DNA of 64,000 nt from Brevinema_A sp051647245 (GCA_051647245.1 JBOFDS010000012.1:248001-312000); one strand, 5' to 3'; counted from the first letter of the stretch, positions 18,448 to 27,286 are shown. A program made the numbers and translations. The notes: generated from the letters alone by a model not told the origin.

Positions 18448-18476
18448 TTGAGTTTTTATAACTTTTGATTTATAAT
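18448..18476 (+). promoter_or_regulatory. sigma-70 promoter immediately before the outer membrane protein gene
   Basis: TTGAGT at 18448-18453 and TATAAT at 18471-18476 have a 17-base spacer. The -10 ends only 6 bases before the ATG at 18483, so the transcript would begin at or next to the start codon. Confidence 0.65.
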
Positions 18477-18482
18477 ACAAAG

Positions 18483-20003
18483 ATGAAATCACAAAAATTT
18501 TCTTATTCTTTACTTTTGGTCATGCTCTTATCAATGTCTCCTCTTTCTTCTCAAGAAAACACAGAACTCCCTCTTGGTGGAAGTGCTTTCGACAATATTG
18601 ACAGATCTCGACCTAGTGATAGAGAGGGTTATGATCCTATTCCTAGCATGCCTGAGAACTCACGTGATCGACAGGAACTTTCTTCATTCACCAATAAAAC
18701 AACAATCAAACAACGCTCTCCTTATTATGCTGGTTTTCAATTTGGTGCCGCTTATGGGCAATTTGAGACGTCTCCGTACACGGATATCATCATCACGCCT
18801 TATATGCAGATTGGGCCGTTCTTCTTAGGTTATGAAGTGCCACTCCGTTTTGATTGGTACCAATCTTTTATTACAAGTGTGTGGGATTCACCAGAGGCAG
18901 CGATCTCAAAGATCAAAATGAACCTCTACTATGAACAAACAAACTCTTTTTTTCGATTTATCCAAGCAGAGATCAGCGAAAAACAAAATATATATCAAGG
19001 TCATGGTAGATTTTTCCATGATTATAACGCAAATCAATACTCGCCTTACGAGGTTGTAAAATCTTTCAATTTTGCTTTAGATTTGTCTTATGTTACATTA
19101 AATTATACTTTGGCAAACATTGCATCTCCATCTTTGATGGGGACTGAAGTTGCCATTCGACCTCTTGCATGGATTAATAATGAAAAATATGCTTTCTATA
19201 GAAATTTTCGCATCTATGGTGTTTGGGGCTTGGATTTATCTTCTTACCATGGCTATTACATAGGTCTTTACAACTTTGCTGAGGCAGATAATCGCAAAAA
19301 CTCCCCAAAAACATCTATGATAGAATTAGGGGCTGAGATCCCTATTTTTGAAGTCAAAGATAAGTTCAACCTCACAGCCTACGGCGACTATGCGAAGATT
19401 TCTGCAGACTCTAAAAATAAGCTCATTGTGAATGCAGGTTCAGGCGTCAGCTATGGGCTCATCATGACGATCATGGATTTGATGCCTATTAGATTTGAGA
19501 TGTCGCATGCTCAAGGGCATTGGGCACCACGTTGGGTTAATAAATTTTATAATATTGACCGTGTATATATCGATGACGGAATTTCTTTCAAAGCAAATAA
19601 AGCTCTCTCTATCACACCAAACCTAATCTATTATAATACATCTATTGGGATTGATTGGAAAACCAGAGTTTTCTTTAATGCAGAAGTATTTGGCGATACG
19701 GCTATGAACGATTTATGGCTGACGCTGTCCCTGAAACTCGGCAAAGAATTATTAAGATTTTTCACAATGGACTTGGCTGTTTCTATGCGAGGACTTGTGA
19801 ACGGTCGATCAACCATCATCAATCATAATAATTTCATCATGGAGTTAGACTTCAAATACCACATGCTGCCGAATATGTACTGGGGTCTTCAATGGAAATA
19901 CAGTGCTATTGTTGGAGATGTTCATGATGGAAGCGCCTTCACCAGTACTCTAGGAACAAAACCGTTCCACACGCTCGGTCTTAACTTCTCCTTCCAATTC
20001 TAA
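18483..20003 (+). CDS. Outer membrane beta-barrel protein
   Basis: ATG 18483 gives 506 residues with a signal peptide (MKSQKFSYSLLLVMLLSMSP, cut near 25). A polar, proline-rich linker follows (30-75), then many alternating, aromatic-rich strands. It ends in NFSFQF, the C-terminal phenylalanine signature recognised by BamA. This is a typical spirochaete outer membrane protein layout; whether it is a porin or a surface protein cannot be told. There is no Shine-Dalgarno sequence, and the promoter lies directly against the start codon. An upstream TTG at 18465 lies in the promoter and is rejected. Confidence 0.8.
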   Translation: MKSQKFSYSLLLVMLLSMSPLSSQENTELPLGGSAFDNIDRSRPSDREGYDPIPSMPENSRDRQELSSFTNKTTIKQRSPYYAGFQFGAAYGQFETSPYTDIIITPYMQIGPFFLGYEVPLRFDWYQSFITSVWDSPEAAISKIKMNLYYEQTNSFFRFIQAEISEKQNIYQGHGRFFHDYNANQYSPYEVVKSFNFALDLSYVTLNYTLANIASPSLMGTEVAIRPLAWINNEKYAFYRNFRIYGVWGLDLSSYHGYYIGLYNFAEADNRKNSPKTSMIELGAEIPIFEVKDKFNLTAYGDYAKISADSKNKLIVNAGSGVSYGLIMTIMDLMPIRFEMSHAQGHWAPRWVNKFYNIDRVYIDDGISFKANKALSITPNLIYYNTSIGIDWKTRVFFNAEVFGDTAMNDLWLTLSLKLGKELLRFFTMDLAVSMRGLVNGRSTIINHNNFIMELDFKYHMLPNMYWGLQWKYSAIVGDVHDGSAFTSTLGTKPFHTLGLNFSFQF

Positions 20004-20016
20004 GAAAAAAATTTAA

Positions 20017-20047
20017 AATACCCCCCTCAGAGATTGAGGGGGGTATT
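20017..20047 (+). terminator. Terminator of the outer membrane protein gene
   Basis: A strong inverted repeat, AATACCCCCCTCA / TGAGGGGGGTATT with a 5-base loop, followed by a T-rich tail. Confidence 0.9.
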
Positions 20048-20094
20048 TATATTTAAACTAATCAAGAACACACAAAATATTAGGAGAAAAAATA

Positions 20095-20120
20095 AAAGGG
20101 CAGTACGAATACTGCCCTTT
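20095..20120 (-). terminator. Terminator of the PTS EIIC gene
   Basis: Inverted repeat AAAGGGCAGTA / TACTGCCCTTT with a CGAA loop, 17 bases after the EIIC stop. It faces the preceding terminator. Confidence 0.85.
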
Positions 20121-20137
20121 ATATTAGATTTTTAAGT

Positions 20138-21397
20138 CTATTTAGATGCTGCTCTGTTTGCAAGTAATACAAACGGAACATAGAGAACAACAGAGAGAAC
20201 AACTAAAAGCGCTGATAAGATAGCAGCTTTAATGTCTCCACCTGTAGCAAGATATGCACTTAATACAGGAGGTGTTGTCCAAGGAATCATTACGATTGTT
20301 TTATTGATCAAGCCAATTGCTGTTGCAAAGTACGCAATAGCTGTATTGATAATAGGAACAATGATAAATGGAATTCCGTAAATTGGGTTTAACACAATTG
20401 GAAGACCAAAAATTAATGGTTCGTTGATATTGAATAAGCTTGGGAAAAATCCAAGTTTACCAACAGTTTTTTCATCTTCACGCTTGGAGAAGAGAGTCAA
20501 CGCAATAACTAAACCGATGGTGTTACCACCGCCACCCATAAATGCAAAAGCATCAAGGAATGGTTTTGTTACGATGTTAACAGCTTGTTGACCTTGTTGA
20601 ACAAGATCAATGTTAGCTTGGATAGCAGCCATGTATGTTGGTTCTGTAATAGGACCTAATACGAAAGCTCCGTGCAAACCAAATGTCCACAAGAGGTTTT
20701 GTAAGAATAATACAACACCAATTCCCCATGGGTTTTGTACCACAGCAATAATTGGTTTTTGAATTGCTTCAGCGATGAAAAGATTAAGTGGCTTTCCAAT
20801 CACAGCAATAAAGAATACTCCAATTGCACCAAACACTGAAAGTGTAAAGAAAATAGGAATAAGAGCATTGAAAGATTTCGCAATAGCAGGTGGTACAGAA
20901 TCAGGCATAGAAATAATCAATGGCTTAAAATTGCTGAAGAATCTAAGTACTTCAACAGATAAAAGACCAACTAAGATCGCAACAAAAAGACCTGAAGCAG
21001 ATGTATCGCCAAATACAAGCGCACCCCATGCCATTGCTCCGTTGATTTCTTGGAGTCCTGGAAGAACTGCAATAAGAGATCCGAATGCAACTACCCCATA
21101 AAGAATACCATCTTGCTTATAATGTGTAGCCAAATGGTAAGCTGTAAGAAACGCTGCAAGCAAGGATAAAACACCTAAAGACCCTCTAAATACGGCATCA
21201 CCCACATTTTTTACATTCGCAACCCACTCTGCACCTTCAAAGATAGGCATGTTAAGGATCACGTTATTTAATAAAACGTAAAATGACCCCGCCAAAATCA
21301 AAGGCATCAATTGGAAGAATCCGTTACGGATTGCTAACAAATGTGGCTGTTGAGAAAACTTGTTAAAAAACATTAAGAGTTTATCTCCAAACTTCAT
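20138..21397 (-). CDS. PTS sugar transporter EIIC, lactose/cellobiose family
   Basis: ATG 21397, after a perfect AGGAGG, gives a 419-residue membrane permease. It opens MKFGDKLLMFFNKFSQQPHL and continues AIRNGFFQLMPLILAGS, the CelB-type start. Later come TFGLHGAFVLGPITEP, FAFMGGGGNTIGL and FNINEPLIFGLPIVLNP; the NEP(L/V)IFG stretch is a family hallmark. About ten hydrophobic segments. EIIC carries the sugar while EIIA and EIIB pass phosphate, but no EIIA or EIIB gene is near, so the set is incomplete here. The acetyltransferase and HAD genes upstream on the same strand suggest carbohydrate use. Substrate unknown; beta-glucoside or disaccharide is possible by family. Confidence 0.88.
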   Translation of the reverse strand: MKFGDKLLMFFNKFSQQPHLLAIRNGFFQLMPLILAGSFYVLLNNVILNMPIFEGAEWVANVKNVGDAVFRGSLGVLSLLAAFLTAYHLATHYKQDGILYGVVAFGSLIAVLPGLQEINGAMAWGALVFGDTSASGLFVAILVGLLSVEVLRFFSNFKPLIISMPDSVPPAIAKSFNALIPIFFTLSVFGAIGVFFIAVIGKPLNLFIAEAIQKPIIAVVQNPWGIGVVLFLQNLLWTFGLHGAFVLGPITEPTYMAAIQANIDLVQQGQQAVNIVTKPFLDAFAFMGGGGNTIGLVIALTLFSKREDEKTVGKLGFFPSLFNINEPLIFGLPIVLNPIYGIPFIIVPIINTAIAYFATAIGLINKTIVMIPWTTPPVLSAYLATGGDIKAAILSALLVVLSVVLYVPFVLLANRAASK

Positions 21398-21528
21398 AAT
21401 ATTCCTCCTATTTATGTTCCAAAATAAAATGAAAATTTCATGTACGTAAATATCGTAATTTAGATCCAAATACTTTATAGGTATTCATATCTTCATAACT
21501 GGTAACTATTCATCGTCACTCTAGTAAT

Positions 21529-21557
21529 ATTATAATCCATAAATATAGAATACGCAA
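21529..21557 (-). promoter_or_regulatory. Possible promoter for PTS EIIC
   Basis: Minus strand: TTGCGT (21552-21557), 17 bases, TATAAT (21529-21534). The predicted leader is about 125 bases, longer than most here, with no obvious antiterminator hairpin that I can identify. Confidence 0.45.
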
Positions 21558-21629
21558 GCAATAATTCATTTAAGAATTAAAATAACCTATGTTATTATTA
21601 TAAATAGATATATAAGATTTCAAGAAAGA

Positions 21630-22190
21630 TCATTGTTGAATATTTTTAATAACACGACAAGGATTCCCAGCCGCTACTACGTTATCGGGAATATTTTTGG
21701 TAACAACACTACCAGCACCAATAACGGTGTTATTTCCTATAGTTACATTTGGTAGGATAATAGATCCTCCGCCGATCCAACAGTTCTCTCCAATAGTGAT
21801 GGCTTGAGCAAATTCCATACCGCTATTTCTAGTTTTCACATCGATAGGGTGTGTAGCTGTGTAAATTTGAACATTAGGCGCAATCATCGTACCAGATCCT
21901 ATACGAACAGCTGCTGAATCCAATATCGTACAACCAAAATTCATATACACATCGTCCCCTAAAAAAATATTACATCCATAATCAAAGGTAATACTAGGTT
22001 CTATATATACATCTTTTCCCACCGAACCAAAAATACCTTGCAGTATTTGAGTTCTGGTATCTAGTTCATCGAGCGAAGTTTGATTGTATTGATGCATGGC
22101 AAGTCGTGCCTTTTTTCGCATTTCAAGTAAAGCAAGATCCGAAGAAACATACATTTCTCCATCACACATTTTTTGAAATTCTGTTTTCAT
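21630..22190 (-). CDS. Sugar O-acetyltransferase (maltose/galactoside acetyltransferase family)
   Basis: The 186-residue protein has the LacA/Maa layout. An N-terminal mac domain starts KTEFQKMCDGEMYVSSD. A left-handed beta-helix of hexapeptide repeats follows (residues 60-175): VRIGSGTMIAPNVQI, then ATHPID with the catalytic His, then WIGGGSIILPNVTIGNNTVIGAGSVV. It transfers acetyl from acetyl-CoA to a sugar hydroxyl, perhaps to remove non-metabolisable sugars. It starts 3 bases after the HAD gene and is probably co-transcribed with it. Confidence 0.9.
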   Translation of the reverse strand: MKTEFQKMCDGEMYVSSDLALLEMRKKARLAMHQYNQTSLDELDTRTQILQGIFGSVGKDVYIEPSITFDYGCNIFLGDDVYMNFGCTILDSAAVRIGSGTMIAPNVQIYTATHPIDVKTRNSGMEFAQAITIGENCWIGGGSIILPNVTIGNNTVIGAGSVVTKNIPDNVVAAGNPCRVIKNIQQ

Positions 22191-22193
22191 AAT

Positions 22194-22859
22194 TTACTCT
22201 GGTTTTAATAAAGTTTCAATATGCTCTGCTGCTTCAAATAAAGAAGAACAAACAAAATCTGCTTCATCAAAGTTATGGGCATTTGTCCATTCATTAGGCA
22301 CAGCAATAACATAAGCACCAGCTCTTTTCCCAGCAAGAACACCTGCTGGAGCATCTTCTAAGACAAAGCATTGCTCAATAGGAGTGCCTAAACGACGTGC
22401 TGCCTCAAGATAAATATCTGGATTCGGTTTTCCTTTTACTACATCTTCCGTAGATACAAATGCAGACACCGTACCCTTTAACTCCAAAGTATCTACCACG
22501 AAATCACGAAATCTTGCAGCAGATCCTGTTGCAATGGCATAACTCAAACGACCTCTAAATTGCTCAATTAATTCAAAAAGTCCTGGCATTGTTTCAATAT
22601 TTTTTTTATCACTTGTAAATTCATCAAGAAGGGCTGGAATATTAAGAAAATCCAGCATTTCTTCTGTGGTTTTGTTGATTTTGTATTCTTCTATAAAATA
22701 GTTAGCAGCACCGGCCATTCCACGACCCATCTGAGCACGAAATACATCCTTACTCAAAGTTATCCCCATCTCCGAAAGACGTGAGGAAAAATATCTCATG
22801 TACAATTTCTCCGTATCGACCATCAGGCCATCCATATCAAATAAAATCGATTTGAACAT
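22194..22859 (-). CDS. HAD superfamily hydrolase, beta-phosphoglucomutase-like
   Basis: The 221-residue protein has the HAD motifs: FDMDGLMVDTE at residues 7-17 (nucleophile Asp and acid/base Asp), a Thr in YAIATGSA near 115, Lys in KGKPNPDIY near 145 and VLEDAPAGVLAG near 170. The cap sits between motifs I and II, as in beta-phosphoglucomutase and sugar-phosphate phosphatases. Placed before a sugar acetyltransferase and a PTS permease, it probably acts on a sugar phosphate. Mutase and phosphatase cannot be told apart by eye. AAGGAG lies before ATG 22859. Confidence 0.85.
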   Translation of the reverse strand: MFKSILFDMDGLMVDTEKLYMRYFSSRLSEMGITLSKDVFRAQMGRGMAGAANYFIEEYKINKTTEEMLDFLNIPALLDEFTSDKKNIETMPGLFELIEQFRGRLSYAIATGSAARFRDFVVDTLELKGTVSAFVSTEDVVKGKPNPDIYLEAARRLGTPIEQCFVLEDAPAGVLAGKRAGAYVIAVPNEWTNAHNFDEADFVCSSLFEAAEHIETLLKPE

Positions 22860-22916
22860 TCTATTCTCCTTTTTGTTGCTGATTCATTATAATTTATGAA
22901 ATCAAATTAATCAAAA

Positions 22917-22947
22917 AAGTCACCCTCCCAATCGAGAAAGTGACTTT
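22917..22947 (-). terminator. Terminator after the TauE-like gene
   Basis: Inverted repeat AAAGTCAC / GTGACTTT, with CTC and GAG able to pair inside, lies 3 bases after the TauE-like stop. Confidence 0.75.
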
Positions 22948-22950
22948 ATA

Positions 22951-23328
22951 TTAAGAAATCCACATTTTGACAGCAAAGAAAACCATAATCAAGGAAAATG
23001 CCCTCTTCAAAATAATATGTGCTGATGGGATATCTTTCAGACCGGTATTAATAATCCAAGCTCCAATCGCTGCCCCAACAAAAACACCCACCCAAAGAAT
23101 TAGAGCTGTTTTGATATCTGCATTGCCGTTTTTGTAATATTGGTAAGCTCCAATCATCGATGGTGAAATCAAAAATAAGACTAAGGCAGTACCTTGCGCC
23201 ATTTTTTGAGACATACCCACCATCATCGTGAGCATAGGAACAATTACCACAGCCCCGCCTATACCAAATAATCCACTCAAAATCCCGCCTAAAAGGCCTA
23301 TTAATAAAATAGACAAAATTATTTCCAT
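22951..23328 (-). CDS. Half-length TauE/SafE family membrane protein
   Basis: The 125-residue protein has four hydrophobic segments and the TauE N-terminal signature GGILSGLFGIGGAVVIVPML. Next comes AQGTALVLFLISPSMIGAYQYYKNG. Normal TauE/SafE exporters are about 250 residues with two such halves; this one ends after the first repeat. The stop is followed at once by a terminator, so it is not a visible frameshift of a longer gene. It may work as a homodimer, or the second half may be encoded elsewhere. The family exports sulfur-containing or organic anions; the substrate here is unknown. Confidence 0.8.
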   Translation of the reverse strand: MEIILSILLIGLLGGILSGLFGIGGAVVIVPMLTMMVGMSQKMAQGTALVLFLISPSMIGAYQYYKNGNADIKTALILWVGVFVGAAIGAWIINTGLKDIPSAHIILKRAFSLIMVFFAVKMWIS

Positions 23329-23371
23329 TATTTTTCCTTATTTATAGAAGTAAGTCATAAATTTTTATGTT

Positions 23372-24355
23372 TTAAGGGATTTCAACTCTCTGAAGAATCT
23401 GATCAATAATAGTGTCCGAAGTAAGACCTTCAGCTTCGGCTTCAAAAGATATCAAGACCCTATGACGAAGCACTTCATGCGCAACAGCTTTGATATCTTC
23501 TGGAATAACATAAGCACGTCCATCAAAGAAAGCTTCTGCTTTTGCAGCTTTTAAGAAAGCAAGAGAAGCACGAGGTGAAGCACCGGCTTTAATGAATTCT
23601 GGTTTAATATTTGCGACTTCTGGTTCACGGGTTGCATAGACAAGATTCACAATGTATTCCACAATTTTTTCATCTGCGTAAATTTGCTTAACAAATTGCT
23701 GTAATTCTAAGACTTGTTCTTTTGAGAAGACTTTCTTGACCTCAGGCTCCATCAAGCCACCCATACGAGAAACAATACGCTTTTCTTCAGAACGAGAAGG
23801 GTAATTGGCAATAACTTTTAACAAAAAACGATCCATTTGAGCTTCAGGTAAAGTGTAAGTTCCTTCTTGCTCAATAGGGTTTTGAGTAGCCATCACAAGG
23901 AAAGGATTTGGTAATTCAAAAGTTGTATCACCAATAGTAACTGTTTTTTCTTGCATCGCCTCAAGAAGAGCTGCTTGAACCTTTGCTGGAGCACGATTGA
24001 TCTCATCAGCAAGCACAAAGTTCGTGAATACAGGCCCCTTCTTGACATCAAATTCGCCTTTTCCCTGATTATAAATCAAAGTCCCACGAATATCCGCTGG
24101 CAACATATCTGGAGTAAATTGAACACGTTGAAAATCAAGATCTAAAATCTTAGCTAAAGTATTAATCGCCAAAGTCTTAGCAAGTCCTGGAAGACCTTCT
24201 AAAAGAATATGCCCACCAGTCAAAAGACCTGTCATGAGTGATTTGTATATAGCTTTCTGCCCAACAATCACTTTTTCGAACTCTGCTTCGATCTGAGAAA
24301 GCATTTCTTTCTTTTCTGAAGCCATTTCGGTAATTTTACGAATATCGATATCCAT
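23372..24355 (-). CDS. MoxR-family AAA+ ATPase
   Basis: The 327-residue protein has Walker A GLPGLAKT near residue 55, Walker B VLADEINRAPAKVQ near 112 and the sensor 1 stretch ATQNPIEQEGTYTLPEAQMDRF. These are standard for MoxR ATPases, chaperone-like motors that mature partner proteins, usually DUF58 and vWA (Bat) proteins encoded beside them. Here it lies 36 bases after rnfA instead, on the same strand, and is probably in the rnf transcript. The DUF58 (1-474) and vWA (59623-60681) candidates are distant. Confidence 0.93.
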   Translation of the reverse strand: MDIDIRKITEMASEKKEMLSQIEAEFEKVIVGQKAIYKSLMTGLLTGGHILLEGLPGLAKTLAINTLAKILDLDFQRVQFTPDMLPADIRGTLIYNQGKGEFDVKKGPVFTNFVLADEINRAPAKVQAALLEAMQEKTVTIGDTTFELPNPFLVMATQNPIEQEGTYTLPEAQMDRFLLKVIANYPSRSEEKRIVSRMGGLMEPEVKKVFSKEQVLELQQFVKQIYADEKIVEYIVNLVYATREPEVANIKPEFIKAGASPRASLAFLKAAKAEAFFDGRAYVIPEDIKAVAHEVLRHRVLISFEAEAEGLTSDTIIDQILQRVEIP

Positions 24356-24391
24356 TACTTTCTCCCGAGTAATATTATTTAAATTATTGTC

Positions 24392-24952
24392 TTACATAAA
24401 AATCATCGCTAGCACACCGATGATGAAAAACTTGAAGATGAATGTTTGCGATTCTGAGAAACGATGAAAAGAAAATTTAATCGCAACGGCAGACATACCT
24501 ATAAGAACCGCAGAAAAACCTAACCCCGCACCAAATGCATAAGAAATTGCCTCAAGTGGTTGGAAATTATAAGTAAGAATTGTCGCCAATGCAATAGGTA
24601 AAATAGCATCTCCTCGCTTGGAAAAGCCACGTACGCCATTCTCAAGGACTGACTCAGGTAATAAACGATCAATCACTGTCGCAATCATCAACTCTGACCC
24701 TATCAAAAAGAGCAAAATAAAGATTTCTTTACTAGGTGTGTTGAAAAAAGGACTGACTAAGAGCATCACGATAGTTTGAACCATAAGAAATAAAGAAAAT
24801 CTCAAGCTCACCCATAATGACTCTTGAAAGGTGTATTTAAAAAGAACAATCATCCCAAGTCCTATCGCATGGTAAGTAAGAAGATTGTAAGTTCTTGCCC
24901 CTTCTACAAAGACGCGTAAAATATGTTCGAAATAACCAATATTTTCATGCAT
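24392..24952 (-). CDS. rnfA: Rnf/Nqr complex membrane subunit, RnfA/NqrE family
   Basis: The 186-residue protein has six hydrophobic segments and the RnfA/NqrE fold order. Its closing stretch has GLGFSAVLIGMSAVAIKFSF, like the family's GLGFxLVLxxxAxxRE end, but without the usual R-E pair. RnfA and RnfE are homologous, opposite-facing membrane subunits that hold a shared iron-sulfur site near the membrane centre. It is the last rnf gene before MoxR. The A versus E call rests on gene order and this C-terminal motif. Confidence 0.75.
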   Translation of the reverse strand: MHENIGYFEHILRVFVEGARTYNLLTYHAIGLGMIVLFKYTFQESLWVSLRFSLFLMVQTIVMLLVSPFFNTPSKEIFILLFLIGSELMIATVIDRLLPESVLENGVRGFSKRGDAILPIALATILTYNFQPLEAISYAFGAGLGFSAVLIGMSAVAIKFSFHRFSESQTFIFKFFIIGVLAMIFM

Positions 24953-24961
24953 TATTGTCCC

Positions 24962-25585
24962 CTATTGATTTTTAGAGCCTTTGAAAGACTGAATGATAGC
25001 CAAAAAGATCATCACACCCCAAAAACCCATGGCACGGGATTGTAAGGCAGAAAAGCTAAGATCTGAGAACCACTTGACAAGTTCTTGTTGACGAGATTTG
25101 AAGGGAACGTCAATACCAAAAGTATAAATCACTCCAAATTCCCCAAAACGAAAATCAAGAGTCCCATTGCCAAAAATATCCCTCAAACACGAAAAAGTAA
25201 AAATTAATATTGCGGTAATCATTGCCTCCGCAAAGTGAGTGGATTCTCCATCGCGTTGTCCTTTATCCAACCAGCAAAGCAATAGCGCTGAAGCAGTCAT
25301 TGATGTTGGAAAGACAAATTTAAGCTTTTCATAAATTTCCCAATCTATCATACCCACGACAAGAATGTACAAGCTTCCAAGCAGCACTCCAAAAAATGTA
25401 ACAAGATATACAGATTCAATAGCATGAATTTTATTTTCTAAGAAATCGCTCAAAATACCTAAGAGAGGATAGATAAGCAACACCCCTATCGCAACGACAA
25501 CACCTTCAGATGCAAACGCTGTCGTAAAGAGAAGAGGATAAAGTAAAAAACGGATTAAGATTCCGGAATAATTCGAGGAATTCAT
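24962..25585 (-). CDS. rnfE: Rnf/Nqr complex membrane subunit, RnfE/NqrD family
   Basis: The 207-residue protein has about six hydrophobic segments. SCLRDIFGNGTLDFRFG matches the RnfE/NqrD pattern (RExxGxGTL), with a loop near the end before a final hydrophobic segment. It is the homologue and partner of RnfA in the membrane core. Its start overlaps the rnfDG stop by 4 bases (ATGA), and rnfA follows after 9 bases. The order C-DG-E-A matches the usual C-D-G-E-A order. Confidence 0.82.
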   Translation of the reverse strand: MNSSNYSGILIRFLLYPLLFTTAFASEGVVVAIGVLLIYPLLGILSDFLENKIHAIESVYLVTFFGVLLGSLYILVVGMIDWEIYEKLKFVFPTSMTASALLLCWLDKGQRDGESTHFAEAMITAILIFTFSCLRDIFGNGTLDFRFGEFGVIYTFGIDVPFKSRQQELVKWFSDLSFSALQSRAMGFWGVMIFLAIIQSFKGSKNQ

Positions 25586-27276
25586 TCTGTTACCTCCACG
25601 CTTTTAATATATTTTTTGCGTTCTTCGTCGGCGTGCTTTACTATAGCTAAGATTGTTGATGTGGTTTCTGTGGCACCTGAAATTACGTCGATTGCATATT
25701 GGGAAAGATCCAAAACACTAATATCTAGGTCTTCAACTGTCAATCCAATAAGATTTTTCTCCCAATTTTCGGCATAGAGTTTATCACCGATACCACGCGT
25801 TTCATCGAATGGCGGTAGGATTTCTAAGTCTTTAATTTTGTTGCCTTGGAAGACAATCACCATGTTGATATGACGCGCTCTATAACCGTGTTTGGAAGAA
25901 AATACGACATCAAGGGGTTCTTGATATTCATCTGTTACTTGGAAGACATTTGAGGAAAATTTTTGTTGGACGATATAATTATCAAACAGACTACGAAGAA
26001 TTTGTTGATTTTGGTGCTCTTTTCGGGTTTGAAATTCTTCAATAGGAAGGAATTGAGACCCTATGTAAGACATCAAAATAATAAACATTCCCAAGATGAT
26101 TTTATTCCACATAATAGGAAGTTGAGAGGTTGTTTGATGGAATTTGTTATAAATCTGTGCATAAGGTTTTGAGCGGTAAACCTTTTCTAAAAAGGGTGCC
26201 ATGAAATTAAGAAACAACAAAGTATAGGTTTGAGGATCTCCATAATGATCCTTGATTCGACCGATAACAACAATAATTGCTGCCGCCAACGCCAAAATAT
26301 ATCGAGCTTTTTTATTTACTGGAGTAGATCCATAATCAGTCAGCATGAAAACTGCTACAAAAAACGCAGATCCATAGAAGACATATAAAGAAGCTGGGAA
26401 ATAAAATAGACCTTGATACAAAGCCAATCCACCAAAAATATAGGTAAGAAGCCATATCGTAGCAATATAGATCAAAGGAATCCATGGATCAATGATTTTT
26501 TTGATGACAAGATAGAGAAAAGCAATACAAATAATCAGAATCGATGTCTCACCAATAGCTCCCATACGATTCCCAAATAATACATCCAGCATATCAATCC
26601 AAGGTAACTCAGTTTGTGTATCAGCAAAATTTTTCAGAGAAGTTAGTCCTGTTGGACCAGAAATCGCGTCTTGATACATTGGCATGGACACACCAGATAA
26701 TGTATCAGCACCTTGTAATAAATTACTATCAAAAGAAAATTCTTTACGTCCAGCAATCACATGCATGGATTCGAAAAGAGCTTGAATAAACGATAATTCT
26801 GGTTTGGTTTGACGGATCAGAGGGAGGAGTTTTGGGATAGGAAAGACCCATCTTGTGGCCATATCGTTTGAGAAAAGAGTCATCACAACAATACGCCCTA
26901 TTAGAGCAGGGTTAAAGACATTTTTTGAGCCAATAGCAAAGAGCCATTTTGACATAAATAAAATTGTAATCACACCTACTATTACAACATACCATGGAGC
27001 CGTAGGAGGCAAACTTAGACAAAAAATCAATACAGAAACTTTCCACGTATCGCTATTAAAATAAAAACTACTGTAAAAAAATCCTGATAGGAGAACTATT
27101 AATCCACCTGTACTAAAGGCTATAGCAAAGATCACTAAAGGTGCATAGCCAAAAAGTAAAACCGATGCAACAGCCACAAAAGTCAAGGCAATCATCACTT
27201 CACGCATAATGGTTGAAGAATCCATTTTTGATCTAATAAAAGGAGCTGTAGACCAAACTTTATCATAAACTTTCAT
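25582..27276 (-). CDS. rnfDG: Fused RnfD-RnfG (NqrB-NqrC) flavoprotein subunit
   Basis: One open frame of 564 residues joins two normally separate subunits. Residues 1-375 are RnfD/NqrB-like: about nine membrane segments, FNPALIGR at 121-128, and ISGPTGL at 205-211, where the family attaches FMN to threonine (usually SGATPL). Residues 390-564 are RnfG/NqrC-like: a membrane anchor (391-408), then a periplasmic FMN-binding domain with GIGDKLY and SGATETT at 533-539, the second flavinylation motif. Both FMN sites appear intact, though the first has Pro for Ala. Flavin attachment would need ApbE, not seen here. RBS AGGAGG; neighbours rnfC and rnfE. Confidence 0.9.
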   Translation of the reverse strand: MKVYDKVWSTAPFIRSKMDSSTIMREVMIALTFVAVASVLLFGYAPLVIFAIAFSTGGLIVLLSGFFYSSFYFNSDTWKVSVLIFCLSLPPTAPWYVVIVGVITILFMSKWLFAIGSKNVFNPALIGRIVVMTLFSNDMATRWVFPIPKLLPLIRQTKPELSFIQALFESMHVIAGRKEFSFDSNLLQGADTLSGVSMPMYQDAISGPTGLTSLKNFADTQTELPWIDMLDVLFGNRMGAIGETSILIICIAFLYLVIKKIIDPWIPLIYIATIWLLTYIFGGLALYQGLFYFPASLYVFYGSAFFVAVFMLTDYGSTPVNKKARYILALAAAIIVVIGRIKDHYGDPQTYTLLFLNFMAPFLEKVYRSKPYAQIYNKFHQTTSQLPIMWNKIILGMFIILMSYIGSQFLPIEEFQTRKEHQNQQILRSLFDNYIVQQKFSSNVFQVTDEYQEPLDVVFSSKHGYRARHINMVIVFQGNKIKDLEILPPFDETRGIGDKLYAENWEKNLIGLTVEDLDISVLDLSQYAIDVISGATETTSTILAIVKHADEERKKYIKSVEVTE

Positions 27277-27286
27277 GAAGAACCTC

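Noticed and set aside
22951..23328. Treating the short TauE protein as a truncated pseudogene
   Set aside because: The stop is followed within 3 bases by a clear terminator, and there is no downstream remnant in any frame. So it looks like a genuine half-size gene.
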